Assembly: GCA_018398585.1 (NCBI GenBank)
Contig: JAGTTD010000018.1
Coordinates: 12,903,501-12,967,500 of the forward strand
Direction of reading: 5' to 3'
From: Simmondsia chinensis
Lineage: Eukaryota > Streptophyta > Magnoliopsida > Caryophyllales > Simmondsiaceae
DNA: 64,000 nucleotides
Below, in pieces: positions 10,160-19,760 of this stretch. The notes under the pieces are model-generated. The model was not told where the DNA came from. It did not search any database and saw only the letters and a list, made by a program, of their open reading frames with translations. Both the position numbers and the translations under genes were made by a program. Position 1 is the stretch's first letter. Each line of letters starts with the position of its first letter.

Positions 10160-11098
10160 TTGGAGGCATGAGCTTGGCGGCAAGGCTGTACGAGACGCGG
10201 CAGATGGCAGTGATACAATTAGAGTTTGATTAAGATTTTAGCTTCATCTTTTAGATTTAAATTTTAAATTATCTTTTAGAATTTGATTAGGATTCAAATA
10301 GCTCCTCTATTTATACTAGAGAAAATCTAAGGTTTTGTTCATTCAATTTCTTATATTATTTTTATGAGTTATTTGGTTCTTTCTATTCTCAAGTGTGAGA
10401 ATTAGAATTAAATTCTATGTTTCCGATTTATTTTATTGATTATTAATAAAGTTAAAGGGAAGGCTGTTGAATCATTCTCGTTTCCCTAATTTCCACTTTA
10501 CTTGCTGCATCAAAAATATGCCATATATGATCTTAAATAAATATTTCCTCAATTATACTACCAAAGAAGAGTCTATTTAGCATCATTTTCTATTTGTATT
10601 TTTTGGGCTTTGGGAAACTAAAAACTTGATTTTGAAAATAATCTTTCTCCATTTTATATTAACCATTTTCGATATTCACTCAAACAAGGACGTCAAAACA
10701 AGAAAACCCAAAAAAAAAAAAAAATTGTTTAGAATTTTTAATTCTAAAAAACCAAAATTTACAGAAAAATGGTACCACACATGTCCTAAGTGAATGAACC
10801 TAGGATAACATGACCAATGCACAAAGTTAACCCCCATTTTCTAGACACCCTCACGCAAAGTTGGACTAACCGAGATACATTAATAGGAAGATACAAAGTC
10901 AGTCAAATCAACATACATGAACAGGAAGAAATTAAGTCGGCGTTGAAATTCAAGAAGGGGAGGAATGCAAATGGAAGATACCAAGCCATTGTATCTGTTA
11001 GAAAATTATACAAGTGGTTCGGTAAAATAACTTTGAAACCTATTTCATGCTTGTGCCACAAAGAAAAAGGAGATGAGAAACTTTAACTTTAAATATGA
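10160..11098. other. Intron sequence between insertions
   Basis: 10160-10512 is the second half of the solo-LTR candidate. 10513-11098 is AT-rich intron sequence with an A-run near 10709-10723. An 89-codon open frame at 10817-11086 resembles nothing I know and is probably chance. Confidence 0.5.
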
Positions 11099-11103
11099 GA
11101 ATA

Positions 11104-11471
11104 TGTCACGATAGCAAGGGCACGCTAGGAAATCAGCCGAAATTCATATTTTTGTTTCCCGCCTTTTATATTTTAAATTTCGTTATTTTAGTTTTTCCTC
11201 TTATTTTTAGGCGCCTAATTTTAGATATTATTTTCCCTGTTAAATTAGAATTTTCCCTTTATAAATAGAGGGCTTCAAGTTGTAATTTGGATCATTGAAT
11301 TTTATGAATGAAATTATCTCTATTTTTTCTCATCTCCAACTCTTTAAATTCTTTTCATCTCATACTCTAATTCTACTATTCTTTTCTCATCCAATACTCT
11401 CAAAACCCTAAAACTCCCTAAGTCACCGAAAGTGACCTTGGGCCTCAAGTCACGCTAACCACAACGTGATA
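11104..11471 (+). repeat. 5' LTR of the intronic gypsy element
   Basis: Starts TGTCACGATAGC and ends CAACGTGATA. The 3' LTR ends GTGACA, so the terminal CA has mutated to TA here. A TATA-like 'CTTTATAAATAGAGG' is near 11258-11272. Many CTCATCT/CATACTC motifs lie in U5. Confidence 0.93.
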
Positions 11472-11474
11472 AAG

Positions 11475-11487
11475 TGGTATCAGAGCC
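11475..11487 (+). other. Primer-binding site of the intronic gypsy element
   Basis: TGGTATCAGAGCC, a perfect match to the initiator tRNA-Met consensus, three bases after the LTR end. Confidence 0.95.
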
Positions 11488-11505
11488 ATCTTTCAATCAA
11501 CCAAG

Positions 11506-12690
11506 TTGGCCATAACAAGAAAATCCACTGCCACCATGTCGTCTTCCGAAGACACCACCGATTCCCAAGATAGGATCGCCGCAGTCGAAAGAAGATTGAA
11601 TCGGTTGGAAACCTTGTCCGAAAGGCAAATCCAAACCAACAACGCTCTCAAGTCCGCCATTGAGAAGACCAATGTTGATCTCAAATCTTCAATCGACGCA
11701 CTACACAAGACCATGAAGAGGTTTGCAATCCAACAAGGAAAACAACCCGAACCCATCACCCCGAAGATCGCGACCCACATTGAAGGAAGAGGATCAGGTA
11801 CTTGTGCCCGATTAGGTGGGGATGGCATATTGGCACCGCCCCCACACCACACCAAGCCAAGGAACGGACGCACCCACCACCAGACCTATGAAGATGGAGA
11901 AGATAGTAGGAACGACGGGAGCAACCGAACATGGGCAACCCATCCCACCGCCAAAATTGATCCGCCATATTTTGACGGAACCAACCCGAGGGCTTGGATC
12001 CGTAAGCGCCAAAAATATTTCCGATATTATAATGTTCCGATGGAAGAGTGGGTAGAGTTCGGTTCAAATCATCTCATGATTATGGTGACGTTTGGTTCCA
12101 TGCCCTAGAACTCAAGCACACCCCATAATTACTTGGCAATTTTTCATCGACGAGTTGTGCAAGTGTTTTGGAGATCGTCCCCTCCAAGACGTCGTAGAAG
12201 AGTTCAGCAACATGACCCAAACCGGGCCCGTCGAAGAATACATCATAAGGTTTGAAGAACTAAAGAGTTAGATGTTAATCTACCATCCAACACTAACCGA
12301 GGCCTACTTTGTCTCAAGTTTCATAAGCAGGCTCAAGCCCATCCTCCATGCATCCGTCAAGACCACACGCCCAAATGACCTTAGTTGGACGTTTGAGCAA
12401 GCCAAGCTTCAGGAAGTTGCCATAGCTGAAATAAGGGGAATAGGTGGAGCCAAAACCGTGACAAACAAATCCAACTTCAGCTCCAAGCCAACCGCAAGCA
12501 GCAAGTCAGCGCCTTCTAGCACGTACCCAGGCCAAACCCCCCAAGGGACTGTGTCCAAGCCCATGGGCGCGTGCCCGATGCCCAGCACATCCGCAGGATC
12601 TAGTGCGCCCCGAAGGGACCCAGGAAGTGCTACAAGTGAGGGGATCGTTACTTTCCGGACCATATTTGCAAGACCAAACAATTACAAAGC
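11506..12690 (+). pseudogene. gypsy gag, with stops and frameshifts
   Basis: Starts at ATG 11506, 18 bp after the PBS. Residues about 20-85 form a likely coiled coil ('AAVERRLNRLETLSERQ...'), followed by the capsid-like region 'PPYFDGTNPRAWIRK.QKYF'. TAG at 12106-12108 ends the first frame. The capsid continues after indels in other frames, including 12272-12660 ('LTEAYFVSSFISRLKP'). The CCHC zinc knuckle is recognisable at 12628-12660 in the original frame, but its second Cys codon is TGA (12637-12639). Nucleocapsid function is therefore lost. Confidence 0.85.
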
Positions 12691-13300
12691 ATGGAGGCTC
12701 AAGAGGAAATCGAAGAAGAAACGGAAGAAGAGATTGAAGAAGAGGAGCCTGCACAAGAAGAAGAGGCCGAAGTCATGGAGATCTCTCTAAACGCATTATC
12801 GGGGCGAATCACCCACAACACGATGCGTTTGAAGGGGTCCATTAAGAAGAGGGCCATAACCGTCTTAATCGATAGCAGAAGCACCAATAGCTTCCTCGAC
12901 GCAAGCGTGGTCCAAGAACTCAAGCTTGAAACCGTGCCCACCATGGTCATGACTGTCACGATGGCCAACGGGAAAAGTTTGATGAGTTATCAAAAGGGTA
13001 CGGTTAGATGGAAGGTGCAAGGCACCACTTTCGTTTATCGAGCTACAGGTCCTAGAGCTACGAGGAAGTGACGTGGTCCTAGGCGTGGACTGGCTACAAC
13101 GCTATAGGCCAGTAACCATCGACTTCACCAACTTGAAGTACTTGCTTCAAGGAAGGCAAGGTGGTGCACTTACAAGGTTCGTCCAAGCAAGCCTCTCTAC
13201 AATCAATCTCGGAGCATGGCATCACTCGACTTTTGAAAAAGAAAGCCGGATGCCTCATTGGCCACCTCTTCATGGCCGTCGCGGTAGAAGACCACGAAGT
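12691..13300 (+). pseudogene. gypsy aspartic protease (catalytic Gly changed, frameshifted)
   Basis: After a Glu-rich linker the retropepsin-like domain shows 'ITVLIDSRSTNSFLD' (about 12858-12900). The family motif is Asp-Ser-Gly-(Ser/Ala); here Gly is Arg, so the active site is damaged. The frame stops at 13069-13071. Homology continues one frame over with 'VVLGVDWLQRYRPVTIDF' (from about 13070), the usual end of gypsy proteases. Confidence 0.85.
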
Positions 13301-14826
13301 ATACGTTCCTCCGGAAATTGAGCGCCTCCTACGTCAATTCAAGGACGTGTTTGAAGTTCCGAAGTCCTTGCCTCTGCCTTGCACACATGATCACCACATT
13401 CCCACCATGCCCGAAGCAAAGCCCGTCAACATCCGTCCTTATCGCTACCCCTTGGGCAAAGAGATGAGATCGAGAAGCAAGTAGGGGAGATGTTGAAGGC
13501 CTCCATAATACAACCAAGCAGGAGTCCCTTCGCCTCACCGGTCTTACTTGTCAAGAAGAAGGACGGGTCCTACCGATTTTGTGTAGATTATCGACAATTG
13601 AACCGGATCACCATCAAGGACAAGTTCCCGATCCCCGTGATCGATGACCTACTAGATGAACTCAAACGAGCGGCCGTGTTCTCCAAAATTGACTTAAGGT
13701 CCGGGTACCATCAGATTCAAGTAAGGAAAGAAGATTGCTTCAAGACCGCATTCCGAACGCATCAAGAGCACTACGAGTTCCGGGTCATGCCGTTTGGATT
13801 GACGAATGCCCCGGCCACGTTCCAAGCCTTGAGGAACGAGGTCTTCGCTCCCTACCTACATAAGTTTGTACTTGTGTTCTTCGACGATATATTAGTTTAT
13901 AGCCCAGGGATGAAGGCCCACCTTACACACTTGAGTAAGGTGTTACAAACCCTTCGTACGCACAAACTTTACGCAAAACGAAGCAAGTGTGCCTTCGGTC
14001 AAGATCATGTAGAGTACCTAGGGCACATTATCTCACAAGAGGGAGTAGCAACGGATGCGGGTAAAATTGAGGCAATGCGAGATTGGCCGTGCCCAAAAAC
14101 ATTAAAGGCCTCCGTGGGTTCCTAGGCCTCACGACGTACTACCGCAAATTCATAAAGGGCTATGGAACGATTAGCAAACCGTTGACAAACCTCATCAAGA
14201 AGGGGGCCTTCGGTTGGAACCTACAAGCACAGCGGGACTTCGAGGCCTTGAAGATAGCAATGATGCCGGCACTGGTCCTAGCCCTTCCCGACTTTAGCAA
14301 ACCATTCATTCTAGCAACCGACGCATGTGACACGGGAATAGGAGCGGTTTTGACACAAGACGGGAGGCCCTTGGCCTACCTAAGCAAGGCCCTTAGCCCA
14401 CGCCACCTTGGGCTATCCACATATGAGAAAGAGCTCATGGCGGTGCTAATGGCCGTAGAGAAGTGGAGCCACTACTTGTTAGACGGACACTTCATCATCA
14501 AGACCGACCACTCTAGCCTCCGCCACCTCCTAGAGCAGCGCATCACCACCAAATTACAACAAAAAGGGGTGTCCAAACTCATGGGCCTTAGCTATGGCAT
14601 ATTGTATCGAAAGGACGCTGAAAACCGAGCTGCAGACGCCCTGCCCAGAGCTACCGAGAACCAGGGCAGCGCATCCTGTGCACTCATGACAGCCAAGGGA
14701 GATGCTCAAGCCTCTCAACTCCTTGCCCAACTTGCAGTAGATCTGAATGGGCAAAAGCCCTACACTCTTGACAAGGGCATCATCCGATACAAGGGGCGTA
14801 TTCATGTAGTAGGAGTACAAGTCTGA
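13301..14826 (+). pseudogene. gypsy reverse transcriptase and RNase H (frameshifted)
   Basis: The pre-RT region (13310-13480, '..LLRQFKDVFEVPKSLPLP') is frameshifted near 13465 from the RT core at 13490-14125. The core holds '[23 protein letters not shown]', '[13 protein letters not shown]', '[13 protein letters not shown]' and the catalytic box 'FFDDILVYS' (about 13887-13913). A frameshift near 14085-14120 leads into '[13 protein letters not shown]' and the RNase H ('LATDACDTGIGAVL', 'YEKELMAVL', 'IKTDHSSL', 'NRAADALPR'). This ends at TGA 14824-14826, in the same frame as the integrase that follows. The RT catalytic residues are intact; the breaks are indels and the stop. Confidence 0.93.
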
Positions 14827-16089
14827 GAGAAGGTCTTCCGCGCACTTCATGATTCTCCAATTGGGGGATATTCCGAGGTGACCGGGACTCTCATACGCAT
14901 CAAACGCATGTTCCATTGGCCACGACTACAAGAAAGCATCCAACAGTGGGTCAAGAGCTGCGACACTTGGCAACGCACGAAAGGAGAGAACGTGCCTTAT
15001 CTGGGATTACTCCAACCCTTGCCCGTGCCCGAGCAAGCTTGGGAAAGCATTAGCCTCGACTTCATTGAAGGGCTACCTAGATCTCACGGGAAGGACGTCA
15101 TCCTAGTGGTTGTGGACCGACTCACCAAGTATGCGCACTTCATGACGACGACGCACCCATACACGGCAACGCGCGTAGCACAAGCATTCCTCGACAATGT
15201 GTACCGATTGCATGGCCTACCATGGAACATTATTTCCGATAGAGATACGTCTTTCCAAAGCCTATTTTGGAAAGAACTCATGCGCCTTGCCGGGGTTGAC
15301 TTGCACACAAGTAGCGTCTACCACCCTCAGACGGACAGACAAACTGAGCGAGTGAATCAATGCCTCGAGAACTACCTCCGCGCCATGGCACTCCACAAGC
15401 CCACGCTTTGGGCCCAATGGATTCCCTTGGCCGAATTTTGGTATAACACGAATTATCACTCTTCACTCAAGACTTCTCCGTTTAAGGCATTGTATGGGTA
15501 TGAGCCTCGCCTTCTAGCATGGGACATCCCTTGTGTCTCATCTTCTCCGGACGTGGAAGACTTCACAAGTGAGCGGAGCATCATGATCAACCTCCTAAAA
15601 GAGAACTTGAAGGAAGCGCAACATAGGTACAAGCAACAAGCGGACCTAAGGAGGACGGAGAGAACGTTTGAAGTTGGGGATTGGGTTTTCCTTAAGCTCC
15701 AGCCCTACCGTCAAACCTCCATAGCTGTGAGGAGGAACTTGAAGCTTGCAGCCCGTTACTATGGGCCGTATCAAGTCTTAGCCAGGATCGGAGAAGTTGC
15801 CTACAAGCTCGCACTACCGGAAGGATCACGAATTCACCCCATGTTCCACGTTTCAAAACTTAAGAAGAAGATTGGGCAACAAGCACATACAAGCACCGAC
15901 CTACCGAATTGTGACCAAGATGGCAACCCGGAGGTGACACCGCAGGAGGTGCTCAAGCAACGCACCGTGACCCGGGACAAGAAGAAGTTTGATCAAGTCC
16001 TAATTCGATGGAAGAACTAGCCGGAGGAAGAAGCCACTTGGGAAGATTGGTCCTCCATCCGAAGGCAATTCCCACACTTCGATCCCTGA
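14827..16089 (+). pseudogene. gypsy integrase with damaged zinc finger
   Basis: The frame continues from RNase H after TGA 14824. In the HHCC domain the second His reads Tyr ('GGYSEVTG') and the second Cys reads Trp ('CDTWQRT'), so zinc binding should be lost. The rve core is intact in appearance: Asp in 'SLDFIEGLP', Asp in 'IISDRDTSF', Glu in 'RQTERVNQCLENYLRA'. The C-terminal part has 'VGDWVFLKLQPYRQ' and 'IHPMFHVSKLKK'. It ends with a chromodomain-like tail 'QVLIRWKN', where TAG (16018-16020) replaces the residue before 'PEEEATWED'. The natural stop is the TGA at about 16087. Confidence 0.92.
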
Positions 16090-16099
16090 GGACAAGGAT

Positions 16100-16118
16100 C
16101 GTTTGAAGGGGAAGGCAA
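16100..16118 (+). other. Polypurine tract of the intronic gypsy element
   Basis: 'GTTTGAAGGGGAAGGCAA' directly precedes the 3' LTR start at 16119 and is the expected plus-strand primer region. Confidence 0.8.
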
Positions 16119-16487
16119 TGTCACGATAGCAAGGGCACACTGGGAAATTAGCCCGAAATTCATATTTTCGTTTTTCGCCTTTTATATTTTAAATTTCGTT
16201 ATTTTAGTTTTCCCTCTTATTTTTAGGCGCCTAATTTTAGATATTATTTTCCTTGTTAAATTAGAATTTCTCCTTTATAAATAGAGGGCTTTAGGTTGTA
16301 ATTTAGATCATTGAATTTTATGAATGAAATTATCTCTATTTTTTCTCATCTCCAATTCTCTAAATTCTTCTCATCTCATACTCTAATTCTACCATTTTTT
16401 TCTCATCCCATACTCTCAAAACCCTAAAACTCCCTAAGTCACCGAAAGTGACCTTGGGACCCAAGTCACGCTAGCCACAACGTGACA
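16119..16487 (+). repeat. 3' LTR of the intronic gypsy element
   Basis: TGTCACGATAGC ... CAACGTGACA, 369 bp, about 94% identical to the 5' LTR by hand count. Followed by GAATA, the second target-site copy. Confidence 0.95.
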
Positions 16488-16492
16488 GAATA

Positions 16493-17323
16493 GTTCTAAA
16501 GTCTTTGAATTAAGATGAAGGTAAGATGTACATAGGAACCCAACAAGCGCGCGCCACCTCCTTCCGTGTCGTGCTTGAGTGAGGTGTGGTTGTGGTTTTT
16601 CTAATGGATACTATTATTTTTCAGAAAATAATTGGTAAAACGGTGTTTATTGCCAGTATTCCCAAGTGACCTCATTTACTTGCCTCGTAACTATTCCTGT
16701 AGCTCTTATTAATTGCTCTGCACTTCCCCTTGCTTCCGCTATCTGTTGGGAATGACTGTCGGAAAGTGGCATGCCTAATAACTTGATCTAGGCTAATATA
16801 CACTCGTCTAGGCTCAAATTAGACTCGACTAGGCATACTTAAGCTAATAACATGTACTCAGAGAGGCTTTTTTCCCTCATGCCTATGAACTCAAGTATCA
16901 ATAAGCTTGGACTCAACTTGGAACAATAAACAAATTGGCTTGTCTTCGCTCAAGCTCGAAAGGAACCGATCTTTCGAGCTTTATGATGAACCCACAAGCC
17001 GGCTCAGCTCATTGATAGCCCTGCGTGAATGTAACAAACTCAGTAATCTTTGCAAAGCGACTAATCTGTAGAGCAAAACAATCAAAGACCAAAAGCATGA
17101 TAATATTATCATCAACACATCCAAAATAACATACATTCCCTCAAAGTATAGCCATACTAAATGCATACACTGCGTTTTTATATTTTCCTAGAGGCTTACT
17201 ACATTTGTCGATTCTAAGTTCGAAGTTTAGCTCTCCACATGTCAGTTTCAACTCCAAAGCCAACGACCAAGAATGAGTATGCGCCAAAAATCACCTAATT
17301 CTGCAGTATTAAAGAATATTGGA
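16493..17323. other. Intron sequence without recognisable feature
   Basis: No coding similarity or repeat boundary recognised. Short open frames here show no family resemblance. Confidence 0.4.
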
Positions 17324-18181
17324 TCTCACACTTACTAGAAAACCAGCTACTAGAGAAGGTATGTTCTTATCATGTAAGATAGACCATATTAGCATTCTCA
17401 AACTATATATAATGTCAATGAACCCACTCACACGCAACATAAACAATGGCAAGCTGCTACAGAACACCAAACAGGACGCAAACATCATACACGGGCCTAT
17501 CTCTAATGTCATTTTACATCCCACTTAACTCCTAAAAAAGTGGATTATTAGAGGAAGGATATCCTCACCATACAAGCTGGACCATGCCAACATTTATAGG
17601 CAATATAGGGTTTCAACACAAATTACTATATAGCACCGCTACCAATATGGGGACCAAACATTGTACATTGTGCCTGTCTCTAATACCATATTATATTCAA
17701 GCTAACTCCTAACCCCCTGTTTGACAACGTGGTAAAGGGGGGTAAGGATAAAGAGGGGTAATTTCTTAACCTTGTTTGGCAAATACGGATGAGGGTTAAG
17801 GGGGGTAATGGGGGATGATTTCTTACCTCCCTTTACCCCTCTTTACCCTCAATTTCTTTAACCCCCAAGTTGGGGGATAAGGTTAATTTTTTAAAACTAT
17901 TGGACAATTTTGCCCTTTATATTAACTATAACTTTCTTTGCCCTTACCCCTTTACCTAATTGTCAAACAAGGGTAACTCATTTAACGCTCTTGACCCTTA
18001 CCCCTTTTAATTTGACACATCCAAACAGAGGTAGGATATTACCTTACCCTCCTCCTCTTTACCCCTCTTTACTCCCCTTTATCCAGTTGCCAAACAAGAC
18101 ATAAAGAGCAAGCACATTAGGAAAGGGTTGTTTTCCCCATATAAATTGGACCATGCTAACATTTTTAGGCTAGATCTCTGT
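17324..18181. repeat. Degenerate ~190-bp tandem repeat, interrupted by a MITE
   Basis: Three diverged direct units share the text 'GGACCATGCTAACATT..AGGC' and an 'AGAGGAAGG' block. They are about 17324-17528, 17529-17712, and a third beginning after the MITE at 18105. The MITE 17713-18101 sits between the second and third units. Confidence 0.45.
17713..18101. mobile_element. Tourist-like MITE (copy 1)
   Basis: 389-bp fold-back element flanked by TAA on both sides (17710-17712 and 18102-18104). Terminal arms read ..CTGTTTGACAAC and its inverse GTTGCCAAACAAG. Internal arms repeat the CTTGTTTGGCAA and TACCCCTCTTTACC motifs in both orientations. A 3-bp TAA duplication and strong fold-back suggest the PIF/Harbinger (Tourist) group. 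No coding capacity. Confidence 0.65.
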
Positions 18182-18655
18182 TAGTAAAAAGCGCATATAA
18201 TATACATTTTGGACATGTATCTATATTTTTCTGTTTAAAAAGATCGTTTATGTATAAATGCCAATTATATGGTAAAATATGCTTTTTTTTAATGTTATCC
18301 GTATAATACACGTATTATGACACGTATTCATATTTTTCCTATTTAAAAAAGTGATATTTCCAAATAATCATTACCTACACTAAATTAATCATCAATATTC
18401 TATATTTTTCTAAATTCTTTACTTTTAATTTTCAAGTTGATGATTATACTGACCATTACTATGTGTTACCTTTCCACTACCGCTATTATAATTGATATTA
18501 ACCTTTACTTTTATGAGGCAACAAATTTTTAACCGAAAATTTAAATATAATACCTTATAATACACTAATATATTAGATCTCATTCACTTCCCATGCCGTA
18601 TTTTAAGGGCTGGATTTTCAACACATACCATCTACACATTTCCATTTTAAACACT
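18182..18655. other. AT-rich intron sequence
   Basis: No gene, repeat boundary or RNA recognised between the tandem repeat and the second MITE. Confidence 0.4.
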
Positions 18656-18658
18656 TAA

Positions 18659-19025
18659 TGCTTTGTTTGGCGACTGGGTAAAAGAGGGGTAAATAGGGGG
18701 AGGATAAGGTAAGATCCTATTCTTATTTAGATATGTCAAAATAAAAGGAGTAAGGGTAAAGATGGGTAAATAAGTTAACCTTGTTTGGCAATTAGGTAAA
18801 GGGGTAAGGATAAAGAGAGTTATAGTTAAAATAAAGGTAAAATAGTCTAAATTTTTTAAAACTTTATCTTACCCCCCTTTACCCCCAATTTAGGGATTAA
18901 AGAAAATGGGAGTAAAGGAGGGTAAGTTTTTACCCCTCGTTATCCTCCTTTATATTTTGTCAAACAGGATAATAATTTAAACCTCGTTGCCCTTACCCCT
19001 CTTTACCCTGTTGCCAATCAGGGGT
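18659..19025. mobile_element. Tourist-like MITE (copy 2)
   Basis: 367-bp relative of the element at 17713-18101, again flanked by TAA (18656-18658 and 19026-19028). Ends are ..TTTGTTTGGCGACTGGGTAAA and inverse TTTACCCTGTTGCCAATCA. It lies about 155 bp inside the intron from the exon 1 donor. Confidence 0.65.
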
Positions 19026-19180
19026 TAAATGTTGCACACCCCCTTTCTAATTATTAAAAAAAGTTCCACACCCAGAAAGTAATACAAATAAATCAGAACA
19101 TCCAATTGAAACACTGAACCAGGGGCATAGAATCCAACTAAACAAAACAAAGTAACAAACAACAAAACGACCAAACTCAC

Positions 19181-19642
19181 CGTTTTCAGCTGCCCAAAAC
19201 GCTGCGCGTCAGAGAGAAACTCCCTCATCTTAACCGTCCTGGGGTGGTGCATCCACATAGTACCATCCATGAACTGCACCCCACTTGACTCACACGCCGC
19301 CAGAATCTCGTCCAGCTCAGCCGCGCTCAACGCCACAGGCTTCTCAAGCAGTACATGCTTCCCCTTATCCGCTGCGCGCACCGCCCAGCGGAGGTGCAGG
19401 CTGGTGGGTAGTGGTAAGTACACGGCGTCGACATCGGGGTCGTCGAGTATCGCGTCGTAGTTGCCGTAAAGTTTAGTGGAGGACGGTAAGGCATTGGTCT
19501 CGGCGTACCTCTGGGCCTTGTCAAGGGAACGGCTGCCGATTGCGTGGAGACGGGCGTTTGGGGAGAGGCTAATGGCGCGCGAGAGTTTGCGGGCGATTTC
19601 GGCGCAGCCTAGGATGGCGAATCGGATTGGGGTTTCCGCCAT
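19181..19642 (-). CDS. Gfo/Idh/MocA-family oxidoreductase, exon 1 (NAD(P)-binding domain)
   Basis: First coding exon, 154 codons from ATG at 19642-19640. It opens with the Rossmann fold text 'IRFAILGCAEIARK' (residues 6-19). It carries 'AVYLPLPTSLH' (about 73-83) and the family signature 'LLEKPVAL' (residues 98-105), with the Glu-Lys-Pro conserved in active members. An upstream in-frame ATG at 19723 would add 27 residues, but family members start at the MAE-type Met, so the downstream start is chosen. The exon ends ..CTGAAAACG before a GTGAGT donor (intron starts at 19180). The combined product with exon 2 is 360 residues, close to the roughly 360 usual for the plant family. Confidence 0.93.
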
Positions 19643-19760
19643 TTGTGGGGTGTGGAGAAGTAAGTGAGAGAGAGAGAGAGGTGTCAGTGAGAAGAAAGGG
19701 GCCCAAATAAATTTGAGGTGCAAGCAAGCATGAAGTCACTCGAATGTTTTTTTCTTCGTT
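19643..19760 (-). promoter_or_regulatory. 5' UTR and proximal promoter of the oxidoreductase gene
   Basis: A (CT)n stretch on the coding strand (19664-19681 as GA on plus) fits a plant 5' UTR. Upstream the minus strand reads TTTGGGCCCC (about 19695-19704), containing the TGGGCC site II core of many housekeeping plant promoters. A weak TATA-like AAATTTATTT lies next to it. The transcription start is not shown. Confidence 0.35.

Larger units (their letters stand above)
8126..10512. mobile_element. Solo-LTR candidate TGATGCAG...CTGCATCA, split by an insertion
   Basis: Outer ends TGATGCAG (8126) and CTGCATCA (to 10512) are perfect 8-bp inverted termini. The flanks are AGAAT (8121-8125) and AAAAT (10513-10517), a 4/5 match to a 5-bp target-site duplication. 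Removing the inserted element 8253-10154 plus one TSD copy leaves about 480 bp. This has an LTR-like layout: a TATA-like 'CTATTTATACTAG' (about 10304) and a pyrimidine-rich downstream part. It could also be a non-LTR repeat with palindromic ends. Confidence 0.45.
11104..16487 (+). mobile_element. Full-length, inactive Ty3/gypsy retrotransposon
   Basis: Complete LTR-to-LTR element of 5384 bp with a perfect 5-bp target duplication GAATA (11099-11103 and 16488-16492). LTRs are 11104-11471 and 16119-16487. PBS, gag, protease, RT, RNase H, integrase and polypurine tract follow in Ty3/gypsy order (integrase after RT). A hand alignment of the two LTRs gives about 23 substitutions in 368 bp (about 6%), mostly transitions, so the insertion is not recent. 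The element lies antisense to the host gene inside its intron. The polyprotein C-terminus is chromodomain-like, suggesting the chromovirus branch. Confidence 0.95.
7232..19180 (-). other. 11.95-kb TE-filled intron of the oxidoreductase gene
   Basis: The donor GTGAGT (19180 downward) and acceptor TTTCCAG (ending at 7232) define a phase-0 intron. All of its recognisable content is transposon-derived: a solo-LTR candidate, an inverted-LTR element, a full gypsy element in antisense to the gene, and two MITEs. Exon 1 lies only about 155 bp from the nearer MITE. Without the insertions listed here the intron would be about 3.4 kb. Confidence 0.85.

Noticed and set aside
10817..11086. 89-codon open frame in the intron
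   Set aside because: No family resemblance, not part of any element, and antisense to the host gene.
11756..12067. Long antisense frames over the gypsy gag
   Set aside because: Shadows of the GC-richer coding strand, with no independent similarity.
19643..19723. Upstream in-frame ATG (19723) as the oxidoreductase start
   Set aside because: Family members begin at the Met corresponding to 19642. The extra 27 residues look like translated CT-rich 5' UTR.
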